Under the pieces are notes generated by a model. It ran no database searches and was not told where the DNA came from. It saw only the letters and a list, made by a program, of their open reading frames with translations. Of a DNA stretch of 5,867 nucleotides, positions 5,724 to 5,867 are shown one piece after another. Source of the stretch: an uncultured Nitrososphaerota archaeon (GTDB lineage: Bacteria > Bacillota > Clostridia > Oscillospirales > Ruminococcaceae); NCBI GenBank assembly GCA_934869045.1, contig CAKXAF010000159.1:624-6490 (forward strand), in the 5' to 3' direction. A program made the position numbers and the translations under genes. Position 1 is the first letter of the stretch, and each line of letters begins with the position of its first letter.

Positions 5724-5867
5724 TTAATAAATCCGCAGCGCAGTATAATTCTCGCCGTTTCCGATAAAATCTTCGATATTCTGATTACCCGAGGCGCCAA
5801 AGGTCGCGTCCATCCGCTCCCATTTATTTCCGGAAAAATACAGGCGTACCGTAACCCAGCCCACCCC
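5724..5867 (-). CDS. C-terminal fragment of a possible transglutaminase-like domain protein (5' partial, 47 codons visible)
   Basis: Only the last 47 residues are in the window. They begin GVGWVTVRLYFSGNKWERMD, followed by ATFGASGNQNIEDFIGNGEN and YTALRIY, and end at TAA. The pattern W-x-x-V-x-x-Y...GxW-x-x-x-D-x-TF followed by a short tail resembles the end of bacterial transglutaminase-like domains, where the Asp of the Cys-His-Asp triad sits in such a DPT/DAT motif; here that would be Asp20 of the fragment. The His normally two residues before the first Trp is not evident: the position holds Val. The active-site Cys would be upstream of the window. The frame is open to the edge, ends 15 bases before pilC and matches the operon's direction, so it is very probably a real gene. 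The family assignment is tentative. Confidence 0.6.
   Translation of the reverse strand, partial: GVGWVTVRLYFSGNKWERMDATFGASGNQNIEDFIGNGENYTALRIY

Noticed and set aside
5744..5749. TATAAT on the plus strand as a possible promoter -10 box.
   Set aside because: There is no TTGACA-like box at the right spacing, it lies inside the minus-strand coding fragment, and no plus-strand gene follows it.

Overview
The window looks like a chromosomal piece from a Gram-positive anaerobe, most likely a clostridial Firmicute of the Oscillospirales type. This is inferred from the protein style, moderately high G+C, strong AGGAGG-like ribosome binding sites, frequent GTG/TTG starts and a tightly packed type IV pilus-like operon whose small membrane proteins resemble uncharacterised clostridial proteins. 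No tRNA, rRNA, CRISPR array, insertion sequence or integrase was seen.

Layout. Bases 1-1657 (+ strand) hold most of a Zn/Cd/Pb-type heavy-metal P1B ATPase; its N-terminus lies before the window. A strong hairpin with T-rich flanks on both sides (about 1667-1707) separates it from a convergent operon and probably terminates both. The rest of the window (5867 down to 1717) is one minus-strand operon. In transcription order it contains: the last 47 codons of a protein resembling the end of a transglutaminase-like domain; a PilC/GspF inner-membrane platform protein with a TTG start; a 118-residue one-TM protein with a pseudopilin-like ectodomain; a 161-residue one-TM protein resembling clostridial DUF4860 proteins; a 144-residue prepilin-like protein whose processing site is atypical; a 157-residue one-TM protein; and a PilT retraction ATPase. 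Gaps are 36 bases or less, one junction is a GTGA overlap, and one ribosome binding site overlaps the preceding stop codon, so the genes are probably co-transcribed and partly translationally coupled.

How they work together. PilC and PilT are recognisable core parts of a type IV pilus or related (pseudo)pilus machine. The four small proteins between them all share one N-terminal hydrophobic helix and an outside domain, as minor pilins and pilus-assembly accessory proteins do, but none has a canonical G|FxxxE prepilin site. The extension ATPase (PilB), PilD peptidase, PilMNO and a standard major pilin are not in the window; they may lie upstream of base 5867 or elsewhere. The least described part is the set of non-canonical pilin-like proteins next to a possible transglutaminase. 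The metal ATPase is probably unrelated to the pilus genes.
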